Shown here: positions 55,952 to 64,000 of the stretch, piece after piece
How the letters are laid out: every line of letters starts with the position of its first letter
Numbering within the stretch: position 1 is the stretch's first letter
The notes under the pieces: model-generated
What the model saw: only the letters and a program-made list of their open reading frames with translations
Databases searched by the model: none
What the model was told of the DNA's origin: nothing
NCBI RefSeq assembly: GCF_013426735.1
Contig: NZ_AP023272.1
Location: 513,501-577,500 of the forward strand
DNA length: 64,000 nt
Direction of reading: 5' to 3'
Source of the DNA: Agrobacterium vitis
GTDB lineage: Bacteria > Pseudomonadota > Alphaproteobacteria > Rhizobiales > Rhizobiaceae
Translations under genes and position numbers: made by a program

Positions 55952-57364
55952 TTAGCTCAATGCCCTTTTCAACGGCCTGATCCGGCGGATCAGCACCATA
56001 TCGAGTAGGAGTACAGCCAGCAGCGCCGCGCCCGTCAGCGGAAACAACAGGGAGGTGAACAGCATGACGATCGCTCCGGTTTTCCAGAGGCGCATGTCGG
56101 ATGGATAGGCGGGGGCCATCAGCCGTGACGCGCCTTTCGGACGGCGTATCCACCACATGACGATGCCGCTGACGCTGAGGAAAATCACTGCCAGACAGTA
56201 AACGGTGACCAGTGCCAGATTCCACAGGCCAATCGTGCCCATGTGAAAGGAAACGCCGACCGCCATGGCCTTGCCAGCCAGACCATAGTTTTCATATTTG
56301 ATATCGGCCAGCACCTTGCCGCTATAGCGGTCGATATGCACGGTGCGGTCCAATAGGGGATTGGTGCTGTCATTGCTCATCGTATCGCGCGAAATACTCC
56401 AGACGCCGGTTTCGTCCTTGGGGAAATTCAGCTGGAAGCGATGATCGAAGCCGATGGCGCGGGCATAGGCAATGACATTGTCCAGCGTCACGGCCTTCCC
56501 ATCTGGCAGTCCGGCGTGACCGGCATGAGATCCGGACATCGGCATCGGTGCCTGTTCCAATGTCCACGGTACATCCTTGATGCTGCCATGGTTCATGGCG
56601 GCATGGGTGGCGTCGGACAGCGGGGCATCGCTCCATTTGCCAATCGGGAAAGTGCTCCAGGCCTGGGTGAATTTTTCGCCCCAGACGCCCGCCCAGCTCA
56701 AGCCCGAGACCAGAAAGACCAGAAGCAGGAGCGAGGCATAAAAGCCGATGGTGCGGTGCAGGGATTTCCAAAGCTGGCGGCCTCTGTCGGTAAAACGGGG
56801 AACCAGCAGCTGCGAGAACCGCTCGCCCTGGCGCGGCCACCACATGTAAAGCCCGGTGATGATCAGCACCACGCCGAAACCGGCGGCGATTTCAATCAGC
56901 CGGTCACCGAGCGTGCCGATCAACAGGTCGCTGTGAATGCTATCGGCCAGGTCGTAGAGCGCGCTGCGGCGGTTCCATTGGCCCAGCACCTGCGCGTCAT
57001 AGGGATTGACGGCGACCATCATGGATTGTTGGCCCCGGTTGACCCGGAAAGCCGCGACACTCTGCGGCGTGGCTGGCGCGATATATTGAGCGATAACCCC
57101 GCCTGGAACGGTGGCTAGTGCGGCGTCTGCCTGTTGCGACACAAGCGTCTGGGCCGCCATGGGGGTGACGGTGAAAGCCTTTTCTCCGTCGCGTCCGATC
57201 AGGGTGGCGCTCCACATCATGATCAGCCCGGTCACGGCCAGCACGATCAGGAAAGGAGCGACGTAGAGCCCGGCATAGAAATGCCAGCGCCAGGCGGCAA
57301 AATAAAATCCTCTGGTTGAGACTGCTACCGGCTTTTCGACCGGCAGGGATGTGATGGTGGACAT
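55952..57364 (-). CDS. PepSY-associated transmembrane protein
   Basis: 470 aa. Four main membrane helices with PepSY modules between: YVAPFLIVLAVTGLIMMW, LIEIAAGFGVVLIITGLYMWWP, LLLLVFLVSGLSWAGVWGEKF and WNLALVTVYCLAVIFLSVSGIVMWW. The periplasmic loop holds a His/Met-rich stretch (PMPMSGSHAGHAG). Such proteins are linked with iron or copper uptake and ferric reduction. Co-linear with copC and copD (64 bases apart), so copper is favoured here. The start ATG is at 57364. Confidence 0.88.
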   Translation of the reverse strand: MSTITSLPVEKPVAVSTRGFYFAAWRWHFYAGLYVAPFLIVLAVTGLIMMWSATLIGRDGEKAFTVTPMAAQTLVSQQADAALATVPGGVIAQYIAPATPQSVAAFRVNRGQQSMMVAVNPYDAQVLGQWNRRSALYDLADSIHSDLLIGTLGDRLIEIAAGFGVVLIITGLYMWWPRQGERFSQLLVPRFTDRGRQLWKSLHRTIGFYASLLLLVFLVSGLSWAGVWGEKFTQAWSTFPIGKWSDAPLSDATHAAMNHGSIKDVPWTLEQAPMPMSGSHAGHAGLPDGKAVTLDNVIAYARAIGFDHRFQLNFPKDETGVWSISRDTMSNDSTNPLLDRTVHIDRYSGKVLADIKYENYGLAGKAMAVGVSFHMGTIGLWNLALVTVYCLAVIFLSVSGIVMWWIRRPKGASRLMAPAYPSDMRLWKTGAIVMLFTSLLFPLTGAALLAVLLLDMVLIRRIRPLKRALS

Positions 57365-57551
57365 GGTTGAAACCTTGGAAGGATGCCTGATGGCTTGGCT
57401 TGCTGGACATGCAACGGGCGGACCTGAAACCGCATGTGATCCGGCAAAGCCCGCAGGGCCATAGGCATGAAATCTGATAGAGCTGAGCGTCAGTCGAAGG
57501 AAAAACCCTGTTTGACCAAACCCTGCTGCCGGTGGTGGCCATGCGTTCCTC

Positions 57552-57575
57552 GCCCTGCTGCAAGAGAGGCAGGGC
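57552..57575. repeat. Hairpin between the DUF2946-like and PepSY genes
   Basis: GCCCTGC and GCAGGGC flank a 10-base loop; flanking GCG/CGC bases extend it imperfectly. It lies in the 238-base gap; a metal-responsive leader or weak terminator are both possible. Confidence 0.4.
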
Positions 57576-57602
57576 GCATCAGAAGCATGGCCGGATCAGA
57601 TG

Positions 57603-58007
57603 TTAGCCAAGGGGTGGCGCGCGGGGCGCGCTATTGGGGGGAAAAATCCGGGCGATAACCGGTTCTTCTACAGGCGGACTTGCCGTTTCAAGACTGGCTC
57701 GGGCCGCCACGCCAATCGTATCCGCAGGCATGGGCAGCAGGATGGAGGCACCGATACGGCAGGCTTCGCAGCCGCTTTGGGATAGATGCCCGTGCGTTTT
57801 GCCGTGATCCTCAGGTGTAAAGGAGGTTTGGCTGGAGATGCACAGGACCGGTAGCGAACCATCCGGCAGGGTATAGGCGGCAAACTCCGTTGGGATTTGC
57901 TGTGCTGCAAAGGCCTGAGGGGCTTTATGGGCAAAGCCAATGGCGATAACAGCGATCATGCACCAGACGTGCACCGCCATTCGCCATGTCATCCGCCTTG
58001 CGCGCAT
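57603..58007 (-). CDS. DUF2946-like secreted protein
   Basis: About 134 aa. A signal peptide or membrane anchor (VHVWCMIAVIAIGFAHKAPQAFA) precedes a short region with GKTHGHLSQSGCEACRIGASILLP: His and the CxxC pair fit DUF2946 proteins, found beside copper genes. ATG 58007 follows AAGGG; the frame runs to 58103. It heads the group DUF2946-PepSY-copC-copD on the minus strand, separated by a 238-base spacer. Confidence 0.75.
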   Translation of the reverse strand: MRARRMTWRMAVHVWCMIAVIAIGFAHKAPQAFAAQQIPTEFAAYTLPDGSLPVLCISSQTSFTPEDHGKTHGHLSQSGCEACRIGASILLPMPADTIGVAARASLETASPPVEEPVIARIFPPNSAPRAPPLG

Positions 58008-58161
58008 CCGTTTTCCCTTGATCGTGTCGGCTCTTGCCGAACCGCCACTGTTCGACCAGCAGTAAGGGGGAGTTTGCAATGTTTCAAGGTCATTGTCTGG
58101 CAACGGCCCTGCGTCGCGTGGCCGCAGGGTTGCGCCTGTGCTAAATGAGCGGACGGCAACA

Positions 58162-58189
58162 AAAAAGGCGGCCCGAAGACCGCCTTTTT
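58162..58189 (-). terminator. Terminator of rplS
   Basis: AAAAAGGCGG and CCGCCTTTTT form the stem; on the minus strand a long T tract follows. Confidence 0.9.
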
Positions 58190-58208
58190 CAGAAAGACTA
58201 TGCTAGAC

Positions 58209-58751
58209 TTATTCAGCCGAACCTTCGGCAGCCTTTGCTGCTTCGGCTTCAGCGGCGGCAGCCTTTTCAGCGGCTTCTGCTGCGGCCTTTTCAGCGGCGA
58301 GAGCCTGTGCTGCTGCAACCTTTTCGGCTTCCAGGCGGGCCTTTTCCTCGGCCAGTGCTGCACGCTCGGAATCGTTCAGCTTGCGGGCGCGGGTGCCTGT
58401 GTTTTCAACGATACGAGCGGATTTGCCGCGACGGTCGCGCAGGTAGTAAAGCTTGGCGCGACGAACCTTACCGCGACGGACCACTTCGACGCTTTCGACC
58501 AGCGGCGAATAGACCGGGAAAACGCGCTCGACGCCTTCGCCGTAGGAAATCTTGCGAACGGTGAAGCTTTCGTTGATGCTGCCGCCAGAGCGGGCAATGC
58601 AAACGCCTTCATAGGCCTGTACGCGGGTACGGTTGCCTTCCGTGACGCGGACGTTGACGCGCAGCGTATCGCCAGGAGAAAATTCCGGCAGGGTGCGCTT
58701 GGCTTCGATCTTGGCGGCCTGTTCGGCTTCCAGCTGCTGAATGATGTTCAT
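58209..58751 (-). CDS. rplS: 50S ribosomal protein L19
   Basis: 180 aa. L19 core (residues 1-115): [54 protein letters not shown], and [18 protein letters not shown]. The final 60 residues are an Ala/Glu/Lys-rich helix ([17 protein letters not shown] and on), much longer than in E. coli but usual in rhizobia. ATG 58751 is chosen over 58799. It is the last gene of the ffh-rpsP-rimM-trmD-rplS block, cut off from trmD here by two genes. Confidence 0.97.
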   Translation of the reverse strand: MNIIQQLEAEQAAKIEAKRTLPEFSPGDTLRVNVRVTEGNRTRVQAYEGVCIARSGGSINESFTVRKISYGEGVERVFPVYSPLVESVEVVRRGKVRRAKLYYLRDRRGKSARIVENTGTRARKLNDSERAALAEEKARLEAEKVAAAQALAAEKAAAEAAEKAAAAEAEAAKAAEGSAE

Positions 58752-59087
58752 CGGTTTAACCTTTTCAAGTTCTTCTGAAACAGCCAGAGCGCTCATCACT
58801 CATCCCTGGGTCATAGCCTCGGAATGACGCCTTGCGGCGGGAGCGGTTTCGCAGTTCTTTGTTTTCGGTCTTTTCAGTCTCGTCTACGGGAGTAAACCCG
58901 TTTCTGGGCCTGCCCATATACCAATAGGTCCGGCTTGTCATCCCTTGTCAGGCGAATTTTTGCTCGCGCCTCCGCTTGTATGGAGAATGGCTATGCGCCA
59001 TAGGACGAAAGATCAATATCGTTGCATTATGGGATTGATATTTTAGGCAGCTTAATCTGTTTTTGAACCGCTATCATTTGGTGAAAA
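58752..59087. other. rplS leader/promoter region and AT-rich flank
   Basis: This contains the rplS upstream region (minus strand), with a short hairpin CGGGAGTAAACCCG at 58897-58910. A promoter such as ATGACA-N15-TATATG can be drawn near 58917-58943 but is weak. From about 59020 the sequence becomes AT-rich, leading into the lipoprotein gene. Confidence 0.4.
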
Positions 59088-59435
59088 ATGCGAAATTTGG
59101 TTTTGGTGTTATTTTGCATGTCATTGGCAAGTTGTGCGTCAGTAAAGACTGCTTGGGTTGACTCTTCTGGAAAACACGGATCTGGCTCTATTACTGGTGG
59201 GGCTGTTAATGTATCCAACGGCAAATTTCTTATCGTTGATCGAGGCATCTCCTGCACCGGTTCCTTTCCGAATTGGGCAGATTACACAGTAGTGTTTCCT
59301 GTAATTTGCACAGATGGACGTAAGGGTACGGCTTCTATGACCCGTCCGACGGCAGTTTCGACTTCTGTTCTTGCTGGAGAGGGGACGGTAAGATTTTCGG
59401 ATGGCGAAAACAGAAGTTTCATCTTTGGACCGTAG
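59088..59435 (+). CDS. Small putative lipoprotein
   Basis: 115 aa, not recognised. The N terminus is a lipoprotein signal (LVLVLFCMSLASC, Cys at residue 16). The mature part is rich in Gly, Ser and Thr with paired strands (GSGSITGGAVNVSNG, SFPNWADYTVVFPVICTDG, GEGTVRFSDGENRSF), suggesting a small beta-fold; two Cys, 57 and 74, could pair. Its base composition is more AT-rich than the neighbours. The SD is weak. Confidence 0.7.
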   Translation: MRNLVLVLFCMSLASCASVKTAWVDSSGKHGSGSITGGAVNVSNGKFLIVDRGISCTGSFPNWADYTVVFPVICTDGRKGTASMTRPTAVSTSVLAGEGTVRFSDGENRSFIFGP

Positions 59436-59541
59436 GATTTAGTCACGATTGCAAACCCCCCGTAGAGAATCCGCCAAGTTTTTTAGCATGGTTCCGCAAG
59501 GAAATTGAGGCGCTGGGACAGCGAAAAGGTAACCGGGATTC

Positions 59542-60285
59542 ATGTCGATCGAAATCATCAGTCTGATGTTTGTCGCCGGGTTTTTCTCGGCAGTGGTCAA
59601 TGCCATTGCCGGTGGCGGCACGTTTCTGACCTTCGGGGTGCTGACTTTGGCGGGCCTGCCATCGGTCACGGCCAATGCGACCTCTTCCATCATCCAGTTT
59701 CCCGGCTATATCACCTCGACGCTCGCCTATCGGCGTGAAATCGCTGCCCATTGGAAAAGTGCTGCACTGCTGTCGTTCATCTCAGCTGTTGGTTCGCTGG
59801 TCGGCGCGTTGATCCTGATCTCCCTCTCCAATCCCACCTTTAGCCGCCTGGTGCCTTGGCTGTTGCTGATGGCAACGCTGGTGTTTGCACTTGGCCCCCG
59901 GCTGAGGCGCAAGGCTGATCAGCAGCACCCCGCCAACCTGCTCGGATTGCTACTGCAAGGCGTCACCTCCGTCTATGGCGGATTTTTCGGGGCGGGCATG
60001 GGCATTATGATGCTGGCCTCCCTGCAATTTGCCAGTGGCGGAGATTACCACCACCTGAACGCGCTGAAGAACCTGCTGGCCATCGTCATCGCCGCCATTG
60101 CCATCCTGGTGTTTGCAACGGCTGGCGCAGTGTCGTGGCTGCATGCGGGCATCATGCTGCCTGCGGCGGCATTGGGGGGCTATGCTGGCGTGCACATGGC
60201 CAAACGTGCGCCGCAGACATTGCTGCGCTGGCTGGTGATCGCCGCTGGCCTATCGCTGGCGATCTATTACTTTTTTAAAGGCTGA
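59542..60285 (+). CDS. TauE/SafE family permease
   Basis: 247 aa, eight membrane segments. Family 'sulfite exporter' signatures: the repeat halves contain [21 protein letters not shown] (N-terminal) and [18 protein letters not shown] (C-terminal), with [18 protein letters not shown] between. TSUP members move sulfonates, sulfite or organic acids. Its 3' end overlaps trmD, transcribed from the other strand, by 19 bases. Confidence 0.93.
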   Translation: MSIEIISLMFVAGFFSAVVNAIAGGGTFLTFGVLTLAGLPSVTANATSSIIQFPGYITSTLAYRREIAAHWKSAALLSFISAVGSLVGALILISLSNPTFSRLVPWLLLMATLVFALGPRLRRKADQQHPANLLGLLLQGVTSVYGGFFGAGMGIMMLASLQFASGGDYHHLNALKNLLAIVIAAIAILVFATAGAVSWLHAGIMLPAAALGGYAGVHMAKRAPQTLLRWLVIAAGLSLAIYYFFKG

Positions 60286-60986
60286 TTGGCCTGGGGTTGA
60301 TTTGCTGAGGGCTGAGAAAGCAAATCGGGGCGCCGCTCGCGGGTCAGATTTATAGATTGCTCCTGGCGCCAGGCCTCGATGGCACCGTGATTGCCCGAGG
60401 TCAGCACCGATGGGATCTCGCGGCCCTCAAAGACTTGCGGGCGGGTATAATGCGGATGTTCCAGCAATCCGCCCTCGAAGCTTTCATGCAGGCCGGATAG
60501 GTCATTGCCCATCACGCCTGGGATGATGCGCACCACGGCATCCAGAAGCGTCAGGGCCGCTGGCTCTCCGCCTGAGAGAATATAATCGCCGATGGAGACT
60601 TCCTCCAGATTGCGGGCCTCGATGACCCGCTGGTCGACACCCTCAAACCGTCCGCAGACGATCACCACGCCGCTACCGCCAGCGATTTCGCGGACCCGTT
60701 TCTGGGTGAGCGGCCTGCCCCGTGGGCTCATCAGCAGGCGGGGGCGGTCATCGTTTCCCAGACTGTCTATGGCTTTGGCCAACACATCCGGCTTCAGCAC
60801 CATGCCTGCACCGCCGCCTGCAGGCGTATCATCGACGCTACGGTGCTTGTCACTGGCAAAGTCCCGGATCTGCACCGCATCCATGGCCCATTGGCCGCGC
60901 TCCAGCGCCCGGCCTGCCAGCGACACGCCAAGATGCCCCGGAAACATCTCCGGGTAGAGCGTCAGCACCGTTGCCTGAAAGGTCAT
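60267..60986 (-). CDS. trmD: tRNA (guanine37-N1)-methyltransferase
   Basis: 239 aa. Methylates G37 of tRNAs that read codons starting with C, guarding against frameshifts. SPOUT trefoil-knot motifs: [35 protein letters not shown], and [23 protein letters not shown] (stated as [10 protein letters not shown]). ATG 60986 is chosen over 61016; it is one base after the rimM stop. The downstream 19 bases overlap the convergent TauE/SafE gene. Confidence 0.97.
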   Translation of the reverse strand: MTFQATVLTLYPEMFPGHLGVSLAGRALERGQWAMDAVQIRDFASDKHRSVDDTPAGGGAGMVLKPDVLAKAIDSLGNDDRPRLLMSPRGRPLTQKRVREIAGGSGVVIVCGRFEGVDQRVIEARNLEEVSIGDYILSGGEPAALTLLDAVVRIIPGVMGNDLSGLHESFEGGLLEHPHYTRPQVFEGREIPSVLTSGNHGAIEAWRQEQSINLTRERRPDLLSQPSANQPQANQPLKK

Positions 60987-60987
60987 A

Positions 60988-61560
60988 TCAGCGGCCGCCG
61001 CTCTTCGGCTTGCCATCGGCGCTGAACGGTTCTTCGCTCCCGTCGTCCTTCAGGCCTGCTGCTTCCGGGTCGATCAACAGCTTGCCTTCCTCCAGATCGA
61101 TTTGCAGCACGGCAGCCTCGGAAAATGGCACAAGAACGGGGCGCTTGCCCGGTCCTTTTACTTCCAGCAGATCGCCTGCGCCGAAATCGAATACCGCCGT
61201 CACGGTGCCGTAGCTATTGCCTTCGGCATCCACCACCGCCAGACCCTCCAGGTCGGCATAGTAGAATTCGTCATCATCAAGTTCTTCATCGGGCAGCGCA
61301 CTGCGCTCGATAAACAGTTCCAGCCCGTTCAAGGCCTCGGCGGCATTGCGGTCATTGACGCCGCGAAAGCGCACCACGACAACGGTTTTCGCCTCACGAA
61401 TATCCAGCACCTCAAAGACCCGGCCATCTCCGGCATGCAGTTTGCCGTAATCGCCAAGCGCCATCGGATCGGCGGTGAAGGACTTCACTCGCACTTCGCC
61501 ACGGAGGCCCTGGGCGGCACCGATAACGGCCATCAGCACGGGATTTTCAAGCTTGGTCAT
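60988..61560 (-). CDS. rimM: 16S rRNA processing protein RimM
   Basis: 190 aa. Binds S19 in the 30S head during late 16S maturation. N-terminal RimM domain: [21 protein letters not shown]; hinge [20 protein letters not shown] leading into the PRC-barrel [18 protein letters not shown] and [13 protein letters not shown]. The C-terminal extension (about 20 residues) is polar. ATG 61560 is chosen over 61653. Confidence 0.96.
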   Translation of the reverse strand: MTKLENPVLMAVIGAAQGLRGEVRVKSFTADPMALGDYGKLHAGDGRVFEVLDIREAKTVVVVRFRGVNDRNAAEALNGLELFIERSALPDEELDDDEFYYADLEGLAVVDAEGNSYGTVTAVFDFGAGDLLEVKGPGKRPVLVPFSEAAVLQIDLEEGKLLIDPEAAGLKDDGSEEPFSADGKPKSGGR

Positions 61561-61684
61561 GGCGGATGAAGGTCCTTGGCGACAGTCGGGGGCTGTTTGA
61601 AAATGGGTAGACGCGGAGGAAGAATAAACGACAAACGGGCGACATGAAACCATGCCGCCCGTCGGTCAAATCATTTCAAACCGA

Positions 61685-62056
61685 TTATTCAGCGGCTTCG
61701 GCAGTGGCAGCAGCCAGGGCATCAGCCTTCTGCTTCTTTTCAGCCAGACGCTCGACAGCGCGCTTGCCGGGCTTTGCCTTTTCAGGGTTGCTGCGGGCTG
61801 CGCGTTCAGCCAGGCCAGCTTCTGCGAGGAACTTCAGAACGCGGTCGGTCGGCTGTGCGCCCTTGGCAATCCATTCCTTGATACGGTCGGCGTTCAGTTC
61901 AACGCGCTTTTCATTGTCCTTGCCGAGCATCGGGTTCCAGGAACCAACCTTTTCCAGGAAACGGCCATCGCGTGGGCTGCGGGCGTCGGCGATGACGATC
62001 TGGTAGTAAGGACGCTTCTTGGAACCGCCACGGGCGAGACGAATCTTGAGGGACAT
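61685..62056 (-). CDS. rpsP: 30S ribosomal protein S16
   Basis: 123 aa. [40 protein letters not shown] and [12 protein letters not shown] are the S16 signature; residues 85-123 are an Ala/Lys/Glu-rich extension usual in alphaproteobacteria. GGAG-like AAGGAG precedes the ATG. It is followed by rimM and preceded by the chorismate mutase gene. Confidence 0.97.
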
Positions 62057-62120
62057 GGGTATACTCCTTGGTTTTTAACCGGCGCGGTCTGTTGCGTCCG
62101 GTCTGTTGTTGAGGCCGCCG

Positions 62121-62453
62121 TCAGGCGGTCTGTTCCGTTTGACTGCTATGTTCAGCCGCAATGGCTTCATGATGCCGAATGACTTCCTTGATGATGAAAT
62201 TCAGGAAAGTCTCGGCAAAATCCGGGTCGAGCTGGGCGTCCTTGGCAAGCTGCCGCAAACGTTCGATCTGGTATTCCTCCCGCGCCGGATCGGCGGCTGG
62301 AAGGTCGTATTTGGCTTTCAGCACGCCGACTGCCTGTGTGCAGCGGAAGCGTTCGGCCAGCATATGCACCAGTGCCGCGTCGATATTGTCAATCGACTGG
62401 CGGTAACCGGCAAGTTCCTGTCTGATGGCGGTATCAAACACGGGAAGGGACAT
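62121..62453 (-). CDS. Chorismate mutase (AroQ class)
   Basis: 110 aa. Converts chorismate to prephenate for phenylalanine and tyrosine. All-helical AroQ domain: YRQSIDNIDAALVHMLAERFRCTQAVG (kept as IDNIDAALVHMLAERF), VLKAKYDLPAADPAREE and the last helix FLNFIIKEVIRHHE. Catalytic Arg/Lys positions (R near 10, R28-type, K39-type) look present. It lies between ffh and rpsP, 12 bases from the ffh stop, as in other rhizobia. Confidence 0.93.
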   Translation of the reverse strand: MSLPVFDTAIRQELAGYRQSIDNIDAALVHMLAERFRCTQAVGVLKAKYDLPAADPAREEYQIERLRQLAKDAQLDPDFAETFLNFIIKEVIRHHEAIAAEHSSQTEQTA

Positions 62454-62465
62454 CGGCAGCTATCC

Positions 62466-64000
62466 TCACTTCTTCTTTGGGAGACCGGGAAGGCCTGGGA
62501 AGCCTCCACCAAGACCGGGCAATTTTCCACCACCCAGGCCGGGAAGCCCGCCACCCATTCCACCTGCCAAGCCACCAAGGCCCGGCGGCGGCTTGATACC
62601 GGCGGCTTCAGCCTGGCGCGCCAGCGCTTCCAGCTGCTTGGGGTCCATGGAGCTAAGATCCGGCATGCCACCCATCCCGCCCATTCCACCCATGCCCATC
62701 TTGCCGACCAGACCGCCCATCAGCTGCTTCATCATGCCGCCGCCCTTCTTGCCGCCCATCATTTTCATCATGTCGGCCATCTGGCGATGCATTTTCAAAA
62801 GCTTGTTGATCTCGGACGCATCGGTGCCGGAGCCCTTGGCAATGCGCTTCTTGCGGGAATGCTTGAGAATGTCGGGATTGGTGCGCTCGGCCTTGGTCAT
62901 CGACGAGATGATGGCGATCTGGCGACCGAACATCTTGTCGTCCATGCCTGAGGCGGCCATCTTGTCCTTCATTCCGGCCATGCCGGGCATCAGGCCCATA
63001 ATGCCGCCCATGCCGCCCATTTTCTGCATTTGGCGCAGCTGGTCGGCGAGGTCGTCGAGGTCGAACTTGCCCTTGGCCATCTTGGCGGCCATGGCGGCGG
63101 CCTTTTCGGCGTCAATATTTTCAGCGGCCTTTTCGACCAGCGAAACGATATCGCCCATGCCGAGAATACGGTCGGCGATCCGGCGCGGATGAAATTCATC
63201 CAGCTCGGTCATCTTTTCGCCGACGCCGATCAGCTTGATCGGCTTGCCGGTGACGGCGCGCATGGACAGGGCAGCGCCCCCACGGCCATCGCCGTCCATA
63301 CGGGTCAGGACCAGGCCGGTAATGCCGACGCGCTCATCGAAATTGCGGGCGAGATTAACGGCGTCCTGACCGGTCAGCGCATCGGCAACCAGCAGAATTT
63401 CGTGCGGCTTGGCATTCTTCTTGATGTCGGCCATTTCGACCATCAAGGGCTCGTCGATATGGGTACGGCCTGCGGTGTCGAGAATGACCACGTCATGGCC
63501 GCCGAGCTTGGCCGCCTGCACGGCGCGACTAGCAATATCGGTTGGCGACTGGCCGGCAATGATTGGCAGCGTATCGACGCCGGTCTGCACGCCCAATTGC
63601 CGCAATTGTTCCTGGGCGGCTGGACGGCGGGTGTCCAGCGAGGCCATCAGGACCTTTTTGCGATCGCGGTCGGTCAACCGCTTGGCGATCTTGCCGGTCG
63701 TCGTGGTCTTGCCCGAGCCCTGGAGACCGACCATCATGATGACAACCGGGGCCGGTGCGTGCAGGTCGATGGAGACGCCCTCAGCGCCCAGCATGTCCAC
63801 CAGCTCGTCATGGACGATCTTGACGACCATCTGGCCGGGCTTGATGGCTTTCAAAACGGCGGCGCCAACCGCCTTTTCCCGCACCTTGTCGGTGAAGCTG
63901 CGCACCACTTCCAAGGCGACGTCGGCTTCCAGCAGGGCGCGGCGAACCTCCCGCAGGGCGGCGGAAACATCGGCTTCCGACAACGCGCCACGGCCGGTCA
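62466..64000 (-). CDS. ffh: Signal recognition particle protein Ffh (5' end outside the window)
   Basis: At least 511 codons; the first 20 or so residues are beyond position 64000. The N domain is present from LTGRGALSEADVSAALREV. The G domain has VGLQGSGKTTTTGKIA, DTRRPAAQEQLRQLG, VILDTAGRTHID, TRMDGDGRGGAALS and the closing GVGEKMTELDEF. The Met-rich M domain (about 320-470) ends in a Gly/Met/Pro-rich tail (GGLAGGMGGGLPGLGGG), longer than in E. coli. The M-domain binds signal sequences and 4.5S RNA. It is the first gene of the ffh-rpsP-rimM-trmD block. Confidence 0.97.
   Translation of the reverse strand, partial: TGRGALSEADVSAALREVRRALLEADVALEVVRSFTDKVREKAVGAAVLKAIKPGQMVVKIVHDELVDMLGAEGVSIDLHAPAPVVIMMVGLQGSGKTTTTGKIAKRLTDRDRKKVLMASLDTRRPAAQEQLRQLGVQTGVDTLPIIAGQSPTDIASRAVQAAKLGGHDVVILDTAGRTHIDEPLMVEMADIKKNAKPHEILLVADALTGQDAVNLARNFDERVGITGLVLTRMDGDGRGGAALSMRAVTGKPIKLIGVGEKMTELDEFHPRRIADRILGMGDIVSLVEKAAENIDAEKAAAMAAKMAKGKFDLDDLADQLRQMQKMGGMGGIMGLMPGMAGMKDKMAASGMDDKMFGRQIAIISSMTKAERTNPDILKHSRKKRIAKGSGTDASEINKLLKMHRQMADMMKMMGGKKGGGMMKQLMGGLVGKMGMGGMGGMGGMPDLSSMDPKQLEALARQAEAAGIKPPPGLGGLAGGMGGGLPGLGGGKLPGLGGGFPGLPGLPKKK

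Overview
The window looks like chromosomal DNA of a Rhizobiaceae alphaproteobacterium, close to Agrobacterium/Allorhizobium. The inference rests on rhizobial gene order (GNAT-obgE-proB-proA-nadD-rsfS-rlmH at the left, ffh-rpsP-rimM-trmD-rplS at the right), on an OmpR-type regulator resembling CenR beside a cyclic-nucleotide-binding protein, on a SAM-II riboswitch before metA, on an Irr-type iron box and an EcfG-type promoter, and on family-typical proteins such as GlnK-AmtB. No transposase, integrase, phage gene, rRNA operon or CRISPR array is visible. Most of the window is GC-rich core genome; two short AT-richer stretches (about 17.8-19.0 kb and 59.0-59.4 kb) each carry one unrecognised gene.

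Layout. 0-8 kb: two GNAT acetyltransferases, a divergent endonuclease/phosphatase-family gene, then obgE-proB-proA-nadD-rsfS-rlmH (GTPase, proline synthesis, NAD synthesis, ribosome silencing, 23S rRNA methylation). 7.7-14 kb: bacterioferritin-associated ferredoxin and bacterioferritin, htpG, a group II rpoH sigma factor behind an EcfG-type promoter, and a lipoprotein M48 metalloprotease. 14-18 kb: the thiamine uptake operon thiBPQ under a TPP riboswitch. 18-25 kb: an orphan gene, a BacA/SbmA/YddA-like transporter whose ATPase motifs have decayed, a small conserved gene, a hairpin-dense spacer, then thiN-uup and rpsU. 25-32 kb: a MoxR ATPase and its VWA partner separated by metA and a GNAT gene, galM, an MFS transporter and tRNA-Gly(GCC).

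32-45 kb: a prolyl-tRNA editing protein, a CnoX-like thioredoxin, a LON-domain protein, a Trm112-like protein, a UbiH-family hydroxylase, tesB, glnK-amtB behind a sigma-54-like promoter, ftsK, lolA, xthA and a nucleotidyltransferase-HEPN fusion. 45-54.5 kb: an inverted-repeat element, the cNMP-binding protein with the CenR-like regulator, an L,D-transpeptidase, an aldo/keto reductase, leuC, two glycosyltransferases and an incomplete amino-acid ABC transporter. 54.6-58 kb: copD, copC, a PepSY membrane protein and a DUF2946-like protein, probably one copper-related module. 58.2-64 kb: rplS, a lipoprotein, a TauE/SafE permease, trmD, rimM, rpsP, a chorismate mutase and ffh, whose first codons lie beyond the window.

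The most unusual observations are a family of about 105-bp double-palindrome repeats (full copies near 8.1, 12.4 and 21.6 kb plus decayed pieces), a 350-bp spacer holding five consecutive inverted repeats, the transporter with a dead-looking nucleotide-binding domain, a probable CTG start on rsfS, and the orphan AT-rich gene at 18.1 kb. Nothing amounts to a clear new multi-gene system.
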